A stretch of DNA of 35,992 nucleotides from positions 1 through 35,992 of the forward strand of contig JAAYIO010000034.1 in NCBI GenBank assembly GCA_012523385.1, written 5' to 3'. Source of the stretch: Methanomicrobiales archaeon. GTDB taxonomy: Archaea; Halobacteriota; Methanomicrobia; Methanomicrobiales; Methanomicrobiaceae. Under the pieces are notes generated by a model. The model did not search any database and was not told the origin of the DNA. It saw only the letters and a program-made list of their open reading frames with translations. The translations under genes and the position numbers were made by a program. Shown here piece after piece: positions 16,504 through 25,489 of the stretch (its first letter is position 1; every line of letters starts with the position of its first letter).

Positions 16504-18195
16504 ATGAAATGCAATTATTGTGAGATAAAATGTGAAATTCGGGAAGGCAAAGAGGGACACTGCAGAATGTTTACCAATGTTGGTGATGTTATCCTGGAAA
16601 AATTTCCTGACATGTATCTGAGTATCTATCCAACCACCATAGAGACGGTTCCAATGATGCATTATTATCCAAGGAACAGATTTCTGGTTGTAAGCACGAT
16701 CGGATGCAACTTTTCATGTGAAGGATGTGTCTCCGGTCTTATAACCACAAATTGTGATTTGGTATCAAAAGCAATGAAATGCATCCCACCAGAAGAAATG
16801 ATCCAAAAGGTCAGGGAGGAAAATTGCACGGGGGTTGTCTTCTGTCTCAATGAACCAACCGTTGCATTTCCAAGTTTCATGCGTCTTGCAAAAGCAGCAC
16901 GGGCAGAAGGTCTTACCGTGGGATGTTCCTCCAACGGCTATATGACAGAGGAGACTGTTTCCAGGCTAATTCCATATCTCGATTTTGTGAATATTGGTTT
17001 AAAGGGATATTCCGATGAACGCTACCGTGAGTGTGGCGTTGGTTCTTTCGAACCGGTCTTCAGAAACATACGAATGTTGCATGATGCAGGGGTTCACCTT
17101 GAGGTCTCCATGATGTATATAAAAGGAAGAGAGGAAGAGTTGTTAAAAGCAGCTCAATTCCTCGGTGGTCTCTCTCCGGACATACCCCTTCAGGTAATGC
17201 GGTTCATGCCATTTGGGAGTGCATCTGATGAAATGGAACCACATGTGAGTGAAGCTGAAAGGTTATGTAAAGAAGCAGGCAGGTATCTCAATTACGTATA
17301 TCTCTTCAACTCCATAGGGACAGACCTTCTGAACACGCACTGCCCTAAATGTAATGCCACGGTAATTTCCCGAGGATTCAATGGCCCTATGGGAGCAAAG
17401 GTTGAGAGTTTCCTGGAAAGAGGAATATGCACGTGTGGGTACCAAATACCCATGAAAGGCACCATAGCAAACGAGGCGTATAGTGAACCACGATTCCTTG
17501 GAGGATACAGGATTACACGCGGGATGGAATCTATACATGAATTATTCGGAGTGCTCGGAGTTACCGACAATAAAACATTTCAGGATATCTGGCCTGTTGT
17601 GATGAACAGTAATTACATGGCAACCTATCACGAAAGGCTTGAAAACATCCCCCGGTATCTTGAAACGGTGGAAGAATTTGGCAATATGACAGGAACCGAG
17701 AAGAAAGCGATAAGAATTATCAATTATCTGAAGGATACGATAAACGAGGTCAGCTCTCAGGTTGAAAAGGTTCCCATGCCGCGCGTATATTACACGATGG
17801 GACACCCGTTTATTTCTATGCATGCCAGCAAACTTGAGAACAAACTGGTCGAAATAGCCGGGGGTTTTAGTCTGAATAATGTGATTAATTCAGGCGAGCG
17901 GCAAAACAGCACCATCTCAGTTGAAGAGATCAACAAACTTAACCCTGAGATAATCCTTTTCTCAGGTAATATGGGATTTTCCGTACCTGAATTTTATGAC
18001 TTCTGCCACGAGAATAAAATAGACGTTGATGCCGTTTCAAATCACCGGATATCACGTTTAGAAGGGAGTAGATGGCGATTTGGCAGTCCTATGTGGTTTG
18101 CGAGTCTGCTTGATATTGCCAATCATATTCACCCGGAGATCTTCAATTATAACATCGGGGAAGAGATTGAAAAGTTTAACATATCCATTAAATAG
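16504..18195 (+). CDS. Radical SAM enzyme fused to a cytosolic class III substrate-binding-protein domain
   Basis: The 563-residue protein has four parts. An N-terminal motif C3-xx-C6-xxx-C10 with C20 resembles AmmeMemoRadiSam/PflA-like proteins. The radical SAM core carries CX3CX2C at C68, C72 and C75 and probably extends to about residue 270. A zinc-ribbon-like set follows (C280, C283, C309, C311). From about 330 to the end lies a TroA/BtuF-like binding fold with the long linking helix near residues 385-425 and PRVYYTMGHPF after it. There is no signal peptide or membrane helix, so the binding fold is cytosolic. ATG 16504 is preferred over GTG 16495 because GAGTGATT stands three bases before it, exactly as at the binding-protein gene. 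The substrate is unknown; class III proteins bind metals, siderophores, haem, corrinoids or molybdate. Confidence 0.85.
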   Translation: MKCNYCEIKCEIREGKEGHCRMFTNVGDVILEKFPDMYLSIYPTTIETVPMMHYYPRNRFLVVSTIGCNFSCEGCVSGLITTNCDLVSKAMKCIPPEEMIQKVREENCTGVVFCLNEPTVAFPSFMRLAKAARAEGLTVGCSSNGYMTEETVSRLIPYLDFVNIGLKGYSDERYRECGVGSFEPVFRNIRMLHDAGVHLEVSMMYIKGREEELLKAAQFLGGLSPDIPLQVMRFMPFGSASDEMEPHVSEAERLCKEAGRYLNYVYLFNSIGTDLLNTHCPKCNATVISRGFNGPMGAKVESFLERGICTCGYQIPMKGTIANEAYSEPRFLGGYRITRGMESIHELFGVLGVTDNKTFQDIWPVVMNSNYMATYHERLENIPRYLETVEEFGNMTGTEKKAIRIINYLKDTINEVSSQVEKVPMPRVYYTMGHPFISMHASKLENKLVEIAGGFSLNNVINSGERQNSTISVEEINKLNPEIILFSGNMGFSVPEFYDFCHENKIDVDAVSNHRISRLEGSRWRFGSPMWFASLLDIANHIHPEIFNYNIGEEIEKFNISIK

Positions 18196-18391
18196 TATAC
18201 CTTTTTACCTACCTCACCACATCATTACATAATTGATTTGTTTTCTCGGTTTTCGTCTGAGATCTCAATCAATTCAATAATTAAAGACATTATTGAAAGA
18301 ATACCGGGATTAGATCCACCAATATTCCGGATTTATAAATTATAAAATGGCTTACAATGATGCACAATTAATTACATTTATGTCCAGAACG

Positions 18392-18400
18392 TTTTATAAT
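18392..18400 (+). promoter_or_regulatory. TATA box of the decayed fdhA copy
   Basis: TTTTATAAT lies about 52-60 bases upstream of the old fdhA start at 18452, and the ribosome site GTTAGAGGTTAGACTATGG is also intact. The dead copy may therefore still be transcribed. Confidence 0.4.
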
Positions 18401-18451
18401 GATGCGTTTTTCATTAATCGTTCCAACATTCTGTTTGTTAGAGGTTAGACT

Positions 18452-20507
18452 ATGGATTTGAAGTACGTTTAATCAACCCGTCCATATTGTGGAACAGGAT
18501 GTCCGTTCAATCTTGTTGTAAAAGACGACAAGGTGATCGGCGTGGCACCGTACCAGAGATCACCCATTAATGAGGGGAAATTATGTCCAAAAGGGATATA
18601 CGCTCATCAATTTGTGAATGCTCCGGACCGCCTGAAAACCCCATGATCAAAAAAGACGGCAAATTTGTCGAGGCAACATGAGAAGAAGCGTTTGATCTTA
18701 TTGCAAGTAAGTTCAAACAGTACAGTGGAGACCAGTTTGCATTAATTTCCTGTGCACGTGCATCAAACGAAGACAACTACGCAATGCAGAAACTTGGCCG
18801 TCTTGTATTAAAGACTCCAAATGTTGACCACTGCGCACGTCTCTGCCATGCATCAACCGTTGCAGGTCTCGCACAGGTCTTTGGATCAGGTGCAATGACA
18901 AACTCAATCAGCGACCTTGCTGACGCTGAATGTGCATTTATCATCGGCAGCAACAACTTTGAGGCTCGCCCTTTTGCTGGCCGCAAGCTGATGCAGGCAA
19001 AGCGCAACGGTGCAAAGATCATTGTATGTGACCCGCGCCGCACACCCACCGCCAAACAGGCACATCTCCACATCCAGCACTACTCTGGTACAGATATTGC
19101 CCTCCTTAACGGGATGATGCAGTACATCATCAAAAATGGATGGAAAAATAAAGAGTTCATCAATGCCCGCACTCTGGGTTATGAGGATTTCAAATCCTGT
19201 GTGATGCAGGAAAAATACAGTCTTGAGAATGTGTCCAAGATCACAGGAGTACCTGTTGAACACATCAGGACCACATGCCAGTGGATCCATAAAGCTGACA
19301 AAACAACAGCACTATATACCCTTGGTATCACTCAGCACACCGTTGGTGTGGACAATGTCCGTTCAATCGGATACCTCTAGATGCTCACCGGCAACATGGG
19401 CAAGCCAGGAACAGGTGTAAACCCACTGCGTGGACAGAACAATGTGCAGGGTGCCTGCGACATGGGTGCACTTCTCAATGTATTCCCTGGATACCCGAGT
19501 GTCACCAACCCTGAATCCGTAAAGAAATTTGAAGCTGCATGGGGCGACAAGCTTCCTGCAAAATTAGGTCTTGCGATCTCTGAAATGCTCGACATTCTTG
19601 CAGATGAACCCGGCAAACTAAAATGTCTTTACATAATGGGCAAAAATCCAATCATTTCCGAACCAAATATCGCACACGTTGAAAAAGCACTCCAGAATGC
19701 TGAATTCTTTGTTCACCAGGATATATTCCTGACAGAGACCGCACAGAATGCAGACGTTGTACTGCCGACTACATGCTATGCAGAGAAGGATGGCACACAG
19801 ACATGCACAGAAAGGCGTGTTCAGAAGTGGCGGGAAGCTCAGAAAGGACTAGGCATCGCAATGCATGATTGGAAGATTTGCGCCGGAATCGCTGCAAAGT
19901 TATGATACGGAGATCAGTTCGCATGGGACAATGCTTCAGATCTGTTTGATGAAATTGCATCACCCACCTCACAGTATTCAGGTATGGACTACGATCGGCT
20001 TGAGAGAGAGGGTCTCCAGTGACCATGTCCAACAAAGGTTCACCCGGGAACAAAGGTTCTCCACGCAGAGAAAAACGATAGAATGCCTGAAGGAAAGGCA
20101 CTGTTCTCACCGATTGAGCACAGACTACCAGCAGAGCAGACCGATAAGGAATATCCATTCATCCTCACCACCGGAGCAACAATCTGGCACTGGCCATCCG
20201 GTACCATGACACGCCGGTCAAAGAATCTCAACCGTGACTCTCCAACAGGCTGGCTTGAGATTAATACGGAAGTTGCAAAGGAAATCGGATTCAAGGATGG
20301 GGAAATGATCGCCGCTACTCACGCCGCGGCCAGGTTGGTGTCGGGGCACGTGTAACAGACGACATTAAGAAAGGAGTCATGTTTATGCCATTCAACTTCG
20401 TAGAGTGTGCCGCAAAGCGACTGACAAACAATGCCCTCGACCCAGTCGCAAAGATCCCGGAGTTCAAGGTATGTGCGGTAAAGGTCGAAAAAATAAAGGA
20501 GGCCTGA
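18452..20507 (+). pseudogene. fdhA: Decayed formate dehydrogenase alpha subunit (second fdhA copy)
   Basis: The stretch aligns end to end with the intact fdhA at 20893-22950. It is broken by in-frame stops at 18470-18472 (TAA), 18679-18681 (TGA in place of a Trp codon), 19378-19380 (TAG in place of Gln CAG), 19903-19905 (TGA) and 20020-20022 (TGA in place of Trp). It also has single-base frameshifts near 18641-18644 and 20325-20340. The first cysteine of the N-terminal iron-sulphur motif (Cys10 in the intact protein) is Arg. The active-site segment NVDHCARLCHAST remains. Two long open pieces, from 18682 to 19380 and from 19381 to 19905, could still look like separate genes to an annotator. 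The promoter and ribosome site persist. Confidence 0.93.
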
Positions 20508-20510
20508 GAG

Positions 20511-20798
20511 ATGGCAGCAAATGGCGATATGATATACGCATGGGCAAATGATGCAGAGATACTAAAGAAGGGAGAATGTGGCGGTGCTGTTACCGCTCTT
20601 CTGAAATATGCCCTGAAAAGCAGGATGGTAGATGTTGTCCTTGCAGTAAAGAAAGGACAGGACATCTATGATGCTGTTCCGACACTGATAACAGACCCTG
20701 AGCTGGTTGCGGAATGTGCCGGATCACTCCACTGAGGTACATTGCTCATGTCCAAGATGTTCATGCAATATCTTGATGGTGCACGAGACATGGAAATT
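20511..20798 (+). pseudogene. fdhB: Truncated formate dehydrogenase beta subunit (second fdhB copy)
   Basis: This follows the decayed fdhA by three bases, as in the intact pair. It aligns with roughly the first 95 codons of the 411-residue FdhB, through LITDPELVAECAGSLH. There a TGA (20733-20735) replaces the Cys codon of the intact SLHCGTLL. Homology continues past the stop (GTLL, then ARDME) and ends near 20798. The other three quarters of the gene, including the iron-sulphur and F420 parts, are missing, and the promoter of the intact fdhA follows at once. Confidence 0.9.
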
Positions 20799-20847
20799 TT
20801 ACAATATCCACCGATAATCACAGAATAATGCATTTTAATCATAATCC

Positions 20848-20854
20848 ATATATA
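20848..20854 (+). promoter_or_regulatory. TATA box of intact fdhAB
   Basis: ATATATA, in the context CCATATATAGC, lies 39-45 bases before the fdhA ATG. It predicts transcription start near 20877 and a short leader with the ribosome site TTAGAGGTTT. Confidence 0.6.
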
Positions 20855-20892
20855 GCAATAAATAAAAACCATTCACTGTTAGAGGTTTAACT

Positions 20893-22950
20893 ATGGAATT
20901 CAAGTACGTACCTACAACCTGCCCCTTTTGCGGGACGGGGTGTTCGTTCAATCTCGTTGTTAAAGACGGAAAAGTCGTTGGAACTGCACCATTCCACCGC
21001 TCACCCGTCAATGAAGGCAAGGTTTGCCAGAAAGGCGCCAATGCAAACGAGTTTGTGAATGCACACGACCGTATTAAGACACCCCTTATTAAGAAGGATG
21101 GCAAATTTGTCGAAGCAACCTGGGAAGAGGCTTACAAACTGATTGCTAGCAAACTCGGCCAGTATTCCGGGGAACAAATAGCTGTGATCGGCTCTGCACG
21201 TGCATCCAATGAGGATAACTATGCATTGCAGAAATTTGCACGCTGTGTCATGCAAACACCAAATATTGACCACTGCGCACGTCTGTGCCATGCATCAACC
21301 GTTGAAGGCCTCACCCAGATCTTCGGCTCTGGTGCAATGACAAATTCAATAAGTGACCTTGCAGATACCAACTGTGCATTTATCATCGGCAGCAACAACT
21401 TTGAGGCACACCCACTAATCGGCCGCAGAATTATGCAGGCAAAGGCTAACGGTGCTAAGATTATTGTATGTGATCCACGCCGCACAGCTACCGCCAAGCA
21501 GGCAGATCTTTACATCCAGCAGAACTCCGGTACAGATATCGCCCTTCTTAATGGAATGATGCAGTACATCATTAAGAACGGATGGGAAAACAAGGAATTC
21601 ATCCAGAACCGGACTCTTGGATATGAAGAGTTCAAGGCCTGCGTCATGCAGGATAAATATAGTCTTGAAAATGTTTCCAAGGTCACCGGAGTACCTGCTG
21701 AAGACATCAAGACCGCATGCGAGTGGATTCATGAGGCAGACAAGACCGCTGCAGTATATTCCCTTGGCGTCACTCAGCACATCGTTGGTGTAGACAATGT
21801 TTGTTCAGTCGGTTTCCTGCAGATGCTCACCGGCAACATGGGCAAGCCCGGCACGGGAGTAAACGCACTGCGCGGACAGAATAATGTGCAGGGTGCCTGC
21901 GATATGGGCGCTCTTCCAGATTCTCTCCCCGGATATCAGAAAGTTAGCGATGCAGCCGCTGTAAAGAAATTTGAGGATGCATGGGGATGCAAGGTTCCTG
22001 CAAAGGTGGGCATCACCATTCCCGAGATGTTTGAGACCTTCGACAAAGAACCCAGCAAACTCAAGGCAATGTATCTGATGGGGGAGAACCCGATTCTCTC
22101 TGAACCTGATATCGCAGCTATCGACCGGGCTCTGAAGAATGTGGAATTCCTCGTTGTTCAGGATATTTTCCTTACCGAAACTTCAGAATATGCAGACGTT
22201 ATTCTGCCCGCTACCTGCTATGCTGAGAAGGATGGCACGCAGACCAACACCGAACGCCGTGTTCAGAAGTTAAGAAAAGCACAGGAAGGCCCCGGCATTG
22301 CAAAGAATGACTGGCAAATTATTGCTGATCTTGCTGCTGAGATGGGTCATGCTGACAAGTTCGCATGGAAGAATGCATCAGAAATCTTTGATGAGATGGC
22401 CGCACTCACACCACTGTACGGTGGCATGGACTATGACCGCATTAATTCAGAGGGACTTCAGTGGCCCTGCCCAACAAAAGAGCACATGGGAACAAAGGTA
22501 CTTCACGCAGAGAAATTCAATGGAATGCCTGATGGAAAGGCAAAATTCCTGCCCATTGAACACCGCTCACCTGCAGAGGTGACTGATGCAGAGTATCCGT
22601 TCGCCCTTACCACTGGTGCAACAATCTGGCACTCGCAGTCCGGTACCATGAGCCGGCGTTCAGAGAGTCTGAACAACGAATGCCCGAGAAGCTGGATTGA
22701 GATCAACACAGAAGATGCAAAGGAACTGAACATTAAAAATGGGGATGTTATCACCGCATGTTCACGCAGTGGAGAGGTAAATGCTCCGGCAAAGGTCACT
22801 CCTGACATTAAAAAGGGCGTTATGTTCATGCCATATCACTTCTCAGAATCCAGAGTAAACCTGATCACCAACCCATCATGTGACCCGGTTTCAGGAACTC
22901 CTGAGCTTAAAGTCTGTGCAATAAATATTAAGATCCCCAAGGAGGCCTGA
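20893..22950 (+). CDS. fdhA: F420-type formate dehydrogenase, alpha (catalytic) subunit
   Basis: The 685-residue Mo/W-bispterin enzyme oxidises formate to CO2. The [4Fe-4S] motif is C10, C13, C17 with C45. The metal ligand is Cys132 in NIDHCARLCHAST with the adjacent His133; these align with Sec140 and His141 of E. coli FdhF, so this is a cysteine, not a selenocysteine, enzyme. The GNMGKPGTGVNALRGQNNVQGACDMG block and the C-terminal pterin-binding domain are present. The length is normal for methanogen FdhA. A TATA box sits 39-45 bases upstream, and AGAGGTTT is the ribosome site. fdhB starts five bases after the stop. In Methanomicrobiales, FdhAB can hand electrons directly to the Hdr-Fwd complex encoded just downstream. 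Confidence 0.97.
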   Translation: MEFKYVPTTCPFCGTGCSFNLVVKDGKVVGTAPFHRSPVNEGKVCQKGANANEFVNAHDRIKTPLIKKDGKFVEATWEEAYKLIASKLGQYSGEQIAVIGSARASNEDNYALQKFARCVMQTPNIDHCARLCHASTVEGLTQIFGSGAMTNSISDLADTNCAFIIGSNNFEAHPLIGRRIMQAKANGAKIIVCDPRRTATAKQADLYIQQNSGTDIALLNGMMQYIIKNGWENKEFIQNRTLGYEEFKACVMQDKYSLENVSKVTGVPAEDIKTACEWIHEADKTAAVYSLGVTQHIVGVDNVCSVGFLQMLTGNMGKPGTGVNALRGQNNVQGACDMGALPDSLPGYQKVSDAAAVKKFEDAWGCKVPAKVGITIPEMFETFDKEPSKLKAMYLMGENPILSEPDIAAIDRALKNVEFLVVQDIFLTETSEYADVILPATCYAEKDGTQTNTERRVQKLRKAQEGPGIAKNDWQIIADLAAEMGHADKFAWKNASEIFDEMAALTPLYGGMDYDRINSEGLQWPCPTKEHMGTKVLHAEKFNGMPDGKAKFLPIEHRSPAEVTDAEYPFALTTGATIWHSQSGTMSRRSESLNNECPRSWIEINTEDAKELNIKNGDVITACSRSGEVNAPAKVTPDIKKGVMFMPYHFSESRVNLITNPSCDPVSGTPELKVCAINIKIPKEA

Positions 22951-22955
22951 TTACA

Positions 22956-24191
22956 ATGGCAGCAAAAGGTGACATGGTCTATGCATGGTCTACAAATGAA
23001 GATATGCTGGCAAAAGGTGAGTGTGGAGGAGCAGTAACAGCTCTCCTGAAATATGCTCTTGAAAGTAAGATGGTTGACGGCGTTCTGACGGTGAAGAAGG
23101 GAGTGGATCTCTATGATGCTCAGCCCGTCTTCATTACCGACCCCGCCGACATTGCAAAGGCTGCTGGTTCCCTTCACTGTGGAACTCTGCTTTTGCCTAA
23201 GTTGATTAAGAAATACTTCAATGGTGCAAAGGACATGAAGATTGCCATCACGCTCAAGGGCTGTGATGCAATGGCAATGTATGAACTGGCAAAGAGAAAC
23301 CAGATCAACCTCGACAATGTGCTCATGATCGGTTTGAACTGTGGAGGCTCTGTCGAACCGGGAATGGCCCGGGAAATGATTGAGAAGAAGTATGGGGTCA
23401 ACCCAGACGATGTTCACAAAGAAGAGATTGATAAGGGTCAGTTCATCATTGAGTACGAAGGCGGAGAGAAAGGCATAGCCATGGACGAGCTCGAAGAAGA
23501 GGGATATGGCCGCCGTCTCAACTGTCAACGCTGTAAACTGAAGATTCCACGCCAGACTGATCTTGCCTGCGGGAACTGGGGCGTTATCGGACCAAAAGCC
23601 GGTAAAGCAACATTCGTAGAGGTCTGCAGCGACAAGGGTGCAGAACTGTTAAACAAGGCAGAAAAAGCACAGGCAATTGCAACTGAACCACCAATCCCTA
23701 AGGGTCTTGAGATCCGCGGAAAGATTGAGAAGTCCATGTTCAGACTCGCTGACAAAGCACGTGCACATCAGTTCGGAGCCCTTGGAGATGGAGAAGCCCG
23801 TCTCAAGTTCATTCTGGATGAGACATCACGGTGCATCAAATGTTATCAGTGCATCGAGAACTGTCCAATCTGTTACTGTGAAGAGTGCAGTACAAAGAAG
23901 AGCCACCTTGTAGCACATGGGCAGGTTCCACCACCCTTCATGTTCCACCTGATTCGGTACTCGCATATAGCCGATTCCTGTATCAACTGTGGGCAATGTC
24001 AGGAACTGTGTGCAATGGATATTCCAAACTCCCTCTTTATGCACGCTCTCCAGGTTGAAATGGAAAAGATGTTCGGATTTACTCCAGGTATTAACATGGA
24101 TCTCCCTGTGCTTGCTCTTGTTGAAGAAAAGACAGAACGGGCCCGGCTCAGCTCGACCGGAACCGACCAGATCTTTAATATCTTTAAATAA
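22956..24191 (+). CDS. fdhB: F420-reducing formate dehydrogenase, beta subunit
   Basis: This 411-residue iron-sulphur flavoprotein (FrhB/FdhB family) moves electrons between FdhA and F420, or into the Hdr complex through MvhD. The N-terminal part carries GECGGAVTALLKYAL and the FAD/F420-binding region (ITLKGCDAM, GLNCGGS), then the CQRCKLKIPRQTDLACGNWG segment. The C-terminal part has two ferredoxin-type motifs (CIKCYQCIENCPICYCEEC and CINCGQCQELC). A GGAGG lies inside the end of fdhA just before the ATG. A T7 tract and an inverted repeat follow the stop. Confidence 0.96.
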   Translation: MAAKGDMVYAWSTNEDMLAKGECGGAVTALLKYALESKMVDGVLTVKKGVDLYDAQPVFITDPADIAKAAGSLHCGTLLLPKLIKKYFNGAKDMKIAITLKGCDAMAMYELAKRNQINLDNVLMIGLNCGGSVEPGMAREMIEKKYGVNPDDVHKEEIDKGQFIIEYEGGEKGIAMDELEEEGYGRRLNCQRCKLKIPRQTDLACGNWGVIGPKAGKATFVEVCSDKGAELLNKAEKAQAIATEPPIPKGLEIRGKIEKSMFRLADKARAHQFGALGDGEARLKFILDETSRCIKCYQCIENCPICYCEECSTKKSHLVAHGQVPPPFMFHLIRYSHIADSCINCGQCQELCAMDIPNSLFMHALQVEMEKMFGFTPGINMDLPVLALVEEKTERARLSSTGTDQIFNIFK

Positions 24192-24193
24192 TC

Positions 24194-24200
24194 TTTTTTT
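24194..24200 (+). terminator. U7 terminator tract of fdhAB
   Basis: Seven T begin three bases after the fdhB stop codon, the usual form of an archaeal intrinsic terminator. A longer transcript would include the inverted repeat at 24230-24258. Confidence 0.5.
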
Positions 24201-24229
24201 GACCGCCCCAACTATCAAGGCGTAATTTC

Positions 24230-24258
24230 TCACGTCTCTTCTCCAAAGCCAGACGTGA
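24230..24258 (+). repeat. Inverted repeat (8-bp stem) downstream of fdhB
   Basis: TCACGTCT at 24230-24237 pairs perfectly with AGACGTGA at 24251-24258 across a 13-base loop. A second small palindrome, TCGGA-ATA-TCCGA, follows at 24262-24274. They may form 3' structures of the fdh RNA or a protein-binding site. Confidence 0.5.
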
Positions 24259-24663
24259 TACTCGGAATATCCGAATCGGTACAATTTACTCACCATACCC
24301 CCCATACCACAAACTGGATTCTTTAAAAAACGCTTATTTCAACGCATTATCGATGAATTTAAAAAAATATCCCTTTTAAGATTGGAAATCCCCCTAAATC
24401 TCGCTGTTCTGCTGCTCTACCTACAAAGGACTCATGTACACAAGTCTCATAAACCCATTGCAAAGAACGATGAATGAAACTCTGAGTCATCTGGATTACT
24501 ATTTAGTGAGCATATAGAGGACTGATGCCTTGAGAAGAGAGAAAAAATAGATCAGGGACGCCGGTTCCAGGGCATTCAGGAGTGCTAAACTCAGCACGCA
24601 CTAACAGAACTCAACTAACTGAGAATGATAATTCAGCCACGATTTATCAGATCCAATAGCAAC

Positions 24664-24670
24664 AAAAAAA
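24664..24670 (-). terminator. U7 terminator tract of the hdr-fwd operon
   Basis: Seven A on the plus strand become U7 in the RNA, about eight bases after the fwdC stop. It marks the end of the ten-gene minus-strand operon. Confidence 0.5.
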
Positions 24671-24677
24671 GATATGA

Positions 24678-25478
24678 TTAGATTTTTTGGTAAAGATTTC
24701 CGTAGATGACCTCACCCTTTCTCGTGGGGTGACGTTCTCCAAGATCACCAATGTAGTGTGCAAATGTTGCAGACTTACCATCGACTTCTTTCTCTACATC
24801 TCCAATATACCTGAAACCGGGCATCATGACGTCAATAGTGCCGAAGATGTAAACATCTCCCTTGACCATCTGACCACCAACACGTGACATGGCATTGCCT
24901 TTCACGATGATGGTGCCACCCTCAGCGTGAGTTGCAATGTGAATGCCTGCATTACCCTCAATGATGATGGTGCCGCCGATCATAAACGTACCAACATCAC
25001 TGCCAGCATTTCCGCCGACACGGATGAGACCACCACGCATACCACGCCAGTCGCCTCGATAGGAAGAACCAAGGTGGTTGTCTGCGTTTCCGTCAATGAT
25101 GAATTCTCCACCTTCCATCTGTATACCACAGAAGGCATCGACATTGCCGGTTACATGGAGTTTTCCACCGAGCATCCAGCCACCGGTGTACATATCAGCA
25201 TTTCCTTCAATGACAATCTCACCGGCAGACATCTTCTGACCAATGCGTTTTACGCGGGTACAGTCACCCTTCACAATAATTTTTGTGGATTCGGCAGTCG
25301 CTCCTGCCTTACCCGTAATTGTGAAGAACTCTTTGAGAGCTGTTTTATGGTTACCCTCGTGGCACTCCAGGTTGCCAATCTCCTCAAGAGATTTACCTGC
25401 AAATGCATCCGGGGTAATATTATAAGCCTCAATAATGAGTTCCGGTTTATTGACTAATGTTACTGTTACAGTATCCAT
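24678..25478 (-). CDS. fwdC: Formylmethanofuran dehydrogenase subunit C
   Basis: This 266-residue structural subunit has the right-handed beta-helix shared with the C-terminal domain of glutamate synthase. Six or more imperfect repeats of a G-N-A/V...GG pattern run from about residue 80 to 210, for example IVIEGNADMYTGGWMLGG and IIIEGNAGIHIATHAEGG. In the complex it contacts FwdA and FwdB. GAGGTGA stands just before the ATG. It is last in the operon, 11 bases after fwdA, and a U7 tract follows. Confidence 0.95.
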   Translation of the reverse strand: MDTVTVTLVNKPELIIEAYNITPDAFAGKSLEEIGNLECHEGNHKTALKEFFTITGKAGATAESTKIIVKGDCTRVKRIGQKMSAGEIVIEGNADMYTGGWMLGGKLHVTGNVDAFCGIQMEGGEFIIDGNADNHLGSSYRGDWRGMRGGLIRVGGNAGSDVGTFMIGGTIIIEGNAGIHIATHAEGGTIIVKGNAMSRVGGQMVKGDVYIFGTIDVMMPGFRYIGDVEKEVDGKSATFAHYIGDLGERHPTRKGEVIYGNLYQKI

Positions 25479-25489
25479 ATCATTTCACC

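Larger units (their letters stand above)
24192..24677. other. 486-base spacer between convergent fdhB and fwdC
   Basis: No gene was recognised. The two convergent operons both end here. It contains a T7 tract just after fdhB, two small inverted repeats (24230-24258 and 24262-24274) and the A-run that terminates fwdC transcription near 24664. The middle part shows no convincing open frame or known RNA. Confidence 0.6.

Noticed and set aside
18682..19905. The open stretches 18682-19380 and 19381-19905 as two independent genes
   Set aside because: Both are consecutive pieces of one fdhA reading frame separated by a single CAG-to-TAG change, and neither has its own ribosome site.
18679..20735. 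In-frame TGA codons in the second fdhA-fdhB copy read as selenocysteine, or the TAG as pyrrolysine
   Set aside because: The TGAs stand at Trp, Gly and (in fdhB) Cys positions away from the active-site Cys132, which is still a Cys codon. They occur with a TAA and frameshifts, so they are lesions.
20806..20818. 13-base sequence ATCCACCGATAAT shared with 34538-34550, considered as a recombination or regulatory repeat
   Set aside because: Matches of this length are expected by chance several times in 36 kb, and the flanking sequence does not match.
22836..23528. 230-codon open frame opposite fdhB
   Set aside because: It is antisense to conserved FdhB sequence and has no supporting start signal or domain.
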